Source: an uncultured Gemmatimonadota bacterium (lineage in GTDB: Bacteria > Gemmatimonadota > Gemmatimonadetes > Gemmatimonadales > Gemmatimonadaceae). Taken from it: a stretch of DNA of 7,020 bases. The DNA lies in NCBI GenBank assembly GCA_946887155.1, contig CAMPKM010000153.1, positions 1 to 7,020 of the forward strand. The letters are read 5' to 3'. The translations under genes and the position numbers were made by a program. The notes beneath the pieces are model-generated. The model ran no database searches. It worked only from the letters and a program-made list of their open reading frames with translations, and was not told where the DNA came from. Of this stretch, positions 4,167-7,020 are shown piece by piece; within the stretch, counting starts at the first letter, position 1, and each line of letters starts with the position of its first letter.

Positions 4167-6860
4167 ATGTTCGATGCTGTCCTGGCACGGCTTCGCAGCC
4201 TGCTCCGCCGAGAGACCGTCACGGGCGAAATGGAAGAAGAGCTCCGGTATCACCTGGAGGAGTCCACGCGGCTGCATCTCGGCCGGGGCATGTCCCCTGA
4301 AGAGGCGAGGCTCTCGGCACGGACCGCGCTCGGTAACGTCACGATGATTGCGGACGACGCCCGCGCCGCGCGCGGCGAACGGATGATCGATGACATCCGC
4401 CGGGACATTCACCACGCGATGCGGGCTCTCGCTCGCACACCGGGATTCACGGCTGTGGTCATCATCACGCTGGCGCTCGGATTCGGCGTGAACGGCGCAT
4501 TGTTCGCGGTGCTCAAGCGGGCAATGACCCCGACGTCAATCGCGGACGGCGCCACGTGGCTGCGCATTGGTGATCTCTGGTCATGGGAGGAGTACCAGCA
4601 GCTGAGTGCCAACACGAAGAGCATGACAGAGTGGTCGGCGACTTCGGACGAAGTGGTCCTGCTCGGCGCCGACTCGCCGGAACAGGATCCGCAGACCGTT
4701 CAGGCCGAGTTCGTCACGGACGGGTTCCTGACGTCTCTCCGGGGACGGGCCGCACGAGGCCGGATGTTTTCACCAGCGGACGTCGCACCTCCCGTCGGGA
4801 TCGCGACCGTTATCCTCAGCCACTCGCTCTGGCGCCGCCGGTTCAATTCCGACTCGAGTATCGTCGGACGAGAGATACGACTGGCGGATGGTCAGCCCTT
4901 CCGGGTGATTGGCGTCATGCCACAGTCGTTCACCGGCACCTCGCTCCTGCCGCCGGACCTCTGGCTGCCGTTAGGTACGCGGGCCCGCCTGCCCAACACG
5001 GACACGGAAACCAGCTTGAACTGGTTCGGCTCGTCAGGCAGGAGGTTCCTTTTCCTTCACGCACGCCTCGGCCCTGGCGCAAGCCTGGCGGCGGCACAGG
5101 CCGAGCTGCGGCTCCGGATCGACCAGGTGGCGTCCCGGGGCGACACCACGCGAGGGCGCGACATTTCGACCGGCATGCACCTGGCCACCCGATCGGGAAT
5201 CAACGACGCGGGCGAGATGGCCGGCGTCGCGCTCTTTCTCGGCGCCGCATTCAGCGTCCTGCTCATTGCCAGCGTGACCGTAGCCAACCTGATGCTGGCC
5301 CGGGCGGCTGCGCGACGCCGGGAAATGGGGGTACGTCTGGCGTTAGGTGCAAGCCGGGGTCGCGTGCTCCGGTCGTGGATAACGGAGTGTTTCGTGCTGT
5401 CGATCGTGGCGGCAGCGGCCGGCCTCACGATTGCGACGTGGACGGTACGGGCAATCGTCCTCGGTCCCACGTTCACGTCGCTGATGAAGGGTGGCGATCC
5501 GGTAATCCTGGCTGAAGCGCTGGCGCCTGACGCGTCGGTGTTCGTGTACCTGGTCCTGCTGTCGATCCCGTGCACTCTGGTATTCGGTCTCGTGCCCGCG
5601 CTCCGGGCGACGCGCCACGACCCGCTGACCACGATGCGCGGCGGCGGCACGACCGCCGGGTCCACAGCCGGCGCCGAACGCGTGTACTTGCGACGAGGTC
5701 TCGTGATCTCGCAGCTCGCCCTGACCACGGTGCTGTTGCTGGCGTCGGCGATGATGGTGCGTGGCGTTCAAGCGGTCGGCAGCCTCGATCCAGGCTTCAA
5801 CCGTCGTGATGTCATCGCTGTTTCGCCAAGTCTTGTGCATGCGGGATACGACTCAACGCGAGCGGACCGATTCATGGCTGAGTTCCTCGGCCGGCTTCCG
5901 AGCATACCCGGTGTCGAACAGGTGACCCGCGGCGACGTCCCGATGGAGCAGCCGTTGTCGGCGCGAATCACCCGAGCCGACGGCGAGCCGAAGGAATCGG
6001 GTTGGAGCTACGTGAACGCGGTGACCGAGAACTTCTTTGACGCGCTCGGCATAGCCATCGTGCGCGGCCGGGCGTTCACGCGTGCGGAAGTTGAATCCAA
6101 CGCGCCAGTGGCCGTGGTTTCGGAACGGACCGCTGAAACGCTCTGGCCGAACGAGGAACCGATCGGGAAGATCGTTTCGATCACTCCACGGGACCAGAAT
6201 GGTCCGAAGGAACTGTTATCGGGTGCATTTACCCAGGCCCTGGTGATAGGGGTCGCGGCGGATGCGCAGATGGCGGGCGTTGGATTCTGGCCCCGGCGGT
6301 ACGCTTATGTACCCGGGGACTACCTCACGCCCATGCTGCGCACGAATGGAGATCCCGAGGTCGCGAACCGCGTACAGGCATTGACGCGCCGCATCGACCC
6401 TAACGTGATCGTCCACGTGCGGACGCTGGAGGAAGCGATCTGGTCGTCATCGGGCTGGCTCGAGTCAGCGAAACTGATGACCAACTCGGCGGCGGGCATG
6501 GGCGTCCTGTCGCTGCTGATGGCGGTGGTGGGCCTCTTCGGGCTGACGGCGTACGCGGTCGAGCAACGCACGCGCGAATTCGGAATACGAATGGCGCTTG
6601 GAGCCGGGGCAGGGAACGTGCTTCGCCTGGTCACTGGCCAGTCGCTGAAGATGGTCGCGATCGGTTCCGGTATCGGCGTCCTGGGCGGCATTGCCCTGGG
6701 TGGAATCCTGCGCTCGCAGTTGCTTGGCGCGCGCGGCAATGATCCAATCGCGTACGTGGTCGTGATCGTTTCAGTGGCGATTGTCACGGTGTTGGCGTGC
6801 GTCATTCCGGCGCGTCGCGCCACCAGGGTCGACCCCTTGACCGCGTTACGCTCCGATTGA
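4167..6860 (+). CDS. ADOP-family (MacB/FtsX-like) duplicated orphan ABC permease
   Basis: This 897-residue inner-membrane protein has the duplicated MacB/FtsX architecture of the acidobacterial duplicated orphan permeases. Residues 1-88 form a cytosolic helical prefix ('EMEEELRYHLEESTRLHL...MSPEEARLSARTALGN'). TM1 is about 95-117, followed by a periplasmic MacB-core-like domain to about 350, and TM2-TM4 at about 352-378, 407-430 and 457-479. After a cytosolic linker comes TM5 at about 511-533, a second periplasmic domain to about 772, and TM6-TM8 at about 774-799, 826-848 and 861-881. Each half has the FtsX hallmark after its first C-terminal helix ('REMGVRLALGASRGRVLR' 385-402; 'REFGIRMALGAGAGNVLR' 803-820) and ends 'PALRATRHDPLTTMR' or 'PARRATRVDPLTALR'. 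It has no Walker motifs and no ATPase gene is nearby. GGGGAG 8 bases upstream supports the ATG. Mechanotransmission or lipoprotein/peptide efflux is inferred from MacB; the substrate is unknown. Confidence 0.95.
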   Translation: MFDAVLARLRSLLRRETVTGEMEEELRYHLEESTRLHLGRGMSPEEARLSARTALGNVTMIADDARAARGERMIDDIRRDIHHAMRALARTPGFTAVVIITLALGFGVNGALFAVLKRAMTPTSIADGATWLRIGDLWSWEEYQQLSANTKSMTEWSATSDEVVLLGADSPEQDPQTVQAEFVTDGFLTSLRGRAARGRMFSPADVAPPVGIATVILSHSLWRRRFNSDSSIVGREIRLADGQPFRVIGVMPQSFTGTSLLPPDLWLPLGTRARLPNTDTETSLNWFGSSGRRFLFLHARLGPGASLAAAQAELRLRIDQVASRGDTTRGRDISTGMHLATRSGINDAGEMAGVALFLGAAFSVLLIASVTVANLMLARAAARRREMGVRLALGASRGRVLRSWITECFVLSIVAAAAGLTIATWTVRAIVLGPTFTSLMKGGDPVILAEALAPDASVFVYLVLLSIPCTLVFGLVPALRATRHDPLTTMRGGGTTAGSTAGAERVYLRRGLVISQLALTTVLLLASAMMVRGVQAVGSLDPGFNRRDVIAVSPSLVHAGYDSTRADRFMAEFLGRLPSIPGVEQVTRGDVPMEQPLSARITRADGEPKESGWSYVNAVTENFFDALGIAIVRGRAFTRAEVESNAPVAVVSERTAETLWPNEEPIGKIVSITPRDQNGPKELLSGAFTQALVIGVAADAQMAGVGFWPRRYAYVPGDYLTPMLRTNGDPEVANRVQALTRRIDPNVIVHVRTLEEAIWSSSGWLESAKLMTNSAAGMGVLSLLMAVVGLFGLTAYAVEQRTREFGIRMALGAGAGNVLRLVTGQSLKMVAIGSGIGVLGGIALGGILRSQLLGARGNDPIAYVVVIVSVAIVTVLACVIPARRATRVDPLTALRSD

Positions 6861-7020
6861 GGGCGATTTCCGCGGGTGGACAAGGAACACGGATGGCGCG
6901 GGTTGGCGGAGGGACACTGAACTGGCCGGGGCGGCGCGGGCGGCACCGGTCGGGGTTGGGGTGCGCGGGTTTGGGTGGGGCGGGGGGCGGGGCGGTGGTG
7001 TGGCGGCCGCCAGCCCCGGC
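6861..7020. other. Gene-free end with a G-run-rich, A-free tract
   Basis: No coding frame or clear terminator is seen after the permease stop. From 6946 to 7011 there is no A on the + strand, and 6951-7000 has 35 G, 6 C and 9 T. Seven runs of three or more G between 6952 and 6992 satisfy a G-quadruplex pattern. A perfect 12-bp palindrome TGGCGGCCGCCA sits at 7001-7012, and GCCGGGGC (6925-6932) is inverted as GCCCCGGC (7013-7020). This may be a real structured region or low-quality sequence near a contig end. Confidence 0.55.

Noticed and set aside
3647..4300. A 217-residue + strand open frame overlapping the dyad, padR and the start of the permease
   Set aside because: It overlaps PadR, which has clear family motifs, in another frame. 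Its own translation is Arg/Pro-rich with no recognisable domain, as expected of a shadow frame in high-GC DNA.
4583..5515. A 310-residue + strand frame inside the permease gene
   Set aside because: It lies fully within the permease in another frame; the permease has continuous, well-conserved motifs there, while this frame is Arg/Gly-rich noise.
5057..5840. Long minus-strand frames opposite the permease
   Set aside because: Antisense shadows typical of GC-rich codon bias; no domains, and low-complexity Arg/Ala/Ser composition.

Overview
The window is a high-GC, gene-dense bacterial segment with seven protein-coding genes and no RNA gene, CRISPR array or recognisable transposase. The gene content points to Gemmatimonadota, with Acidobacteriota as the alternative. 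It has a PadR regulator next to a stand-alone MacB/FtsX-type 'ADOP' permease without an ATPase, CHRD-domain lipoproteins with acidic tethers just after the lipidated cysteine, and a lipoprotein carrying an HEMLH motif. This taxonomic call is an inference from gene style, not from a marker gene.

Layout. 17-523 (+) is an SRPBCC/AHSA1-type small-molecule-binding protein. It converges on 568-999 (-), a cytosolic NTF2/SnoaL-like (DUF4440-type) protein, with a GC-rich hairpin between the two stops. 1219-1719 (-) and 1941-2459 (-) are two paralogous CHRD-domain lipoproteins. Each has a hairpin leader that runs into its Shine-Dalgarno sequence and a structured inverted repeat behind its stop codon. 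2698-3558 (+) is divergent from the second CHRD gene and encodes a lipoprotein with an HExxH metallopeptidase signature and a BsuPI-like beta-sandwich tail. 3825-4163 (+) and 4167-6860 (+) form a tight PadR-permease operon. The last 160 bases hold no gene and turn abruptly into an almost A-free, G-run-rich tract.

How the genes fit together. The middle of the window is a cell-envelope cluster of three lipoproteins, followed by an envelope permease whose expression is probably controlled by the adjacent PadR protein through a conspicuous dyad just upstream. The SRPBCC and NTF2-like genes look like ordinary accessory small-molecule proteins with no evident link to the envelope genes.

The least ordinary signals are non-coding. 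They are a roughly 51-base-arm imperfect inverted repeat at 3582-3720 (core 22 of 24 matching), the 3766-3810 dyad before padR, the shared hairpin leaders of the two CHRD genes, and a nested hairpin of about 78 bases at 1136-1213. I see no clear sign of a wholly new multi-gene system. The best candidates for undescribed biology are these structured elements and the HEMLH lipoprotein family.
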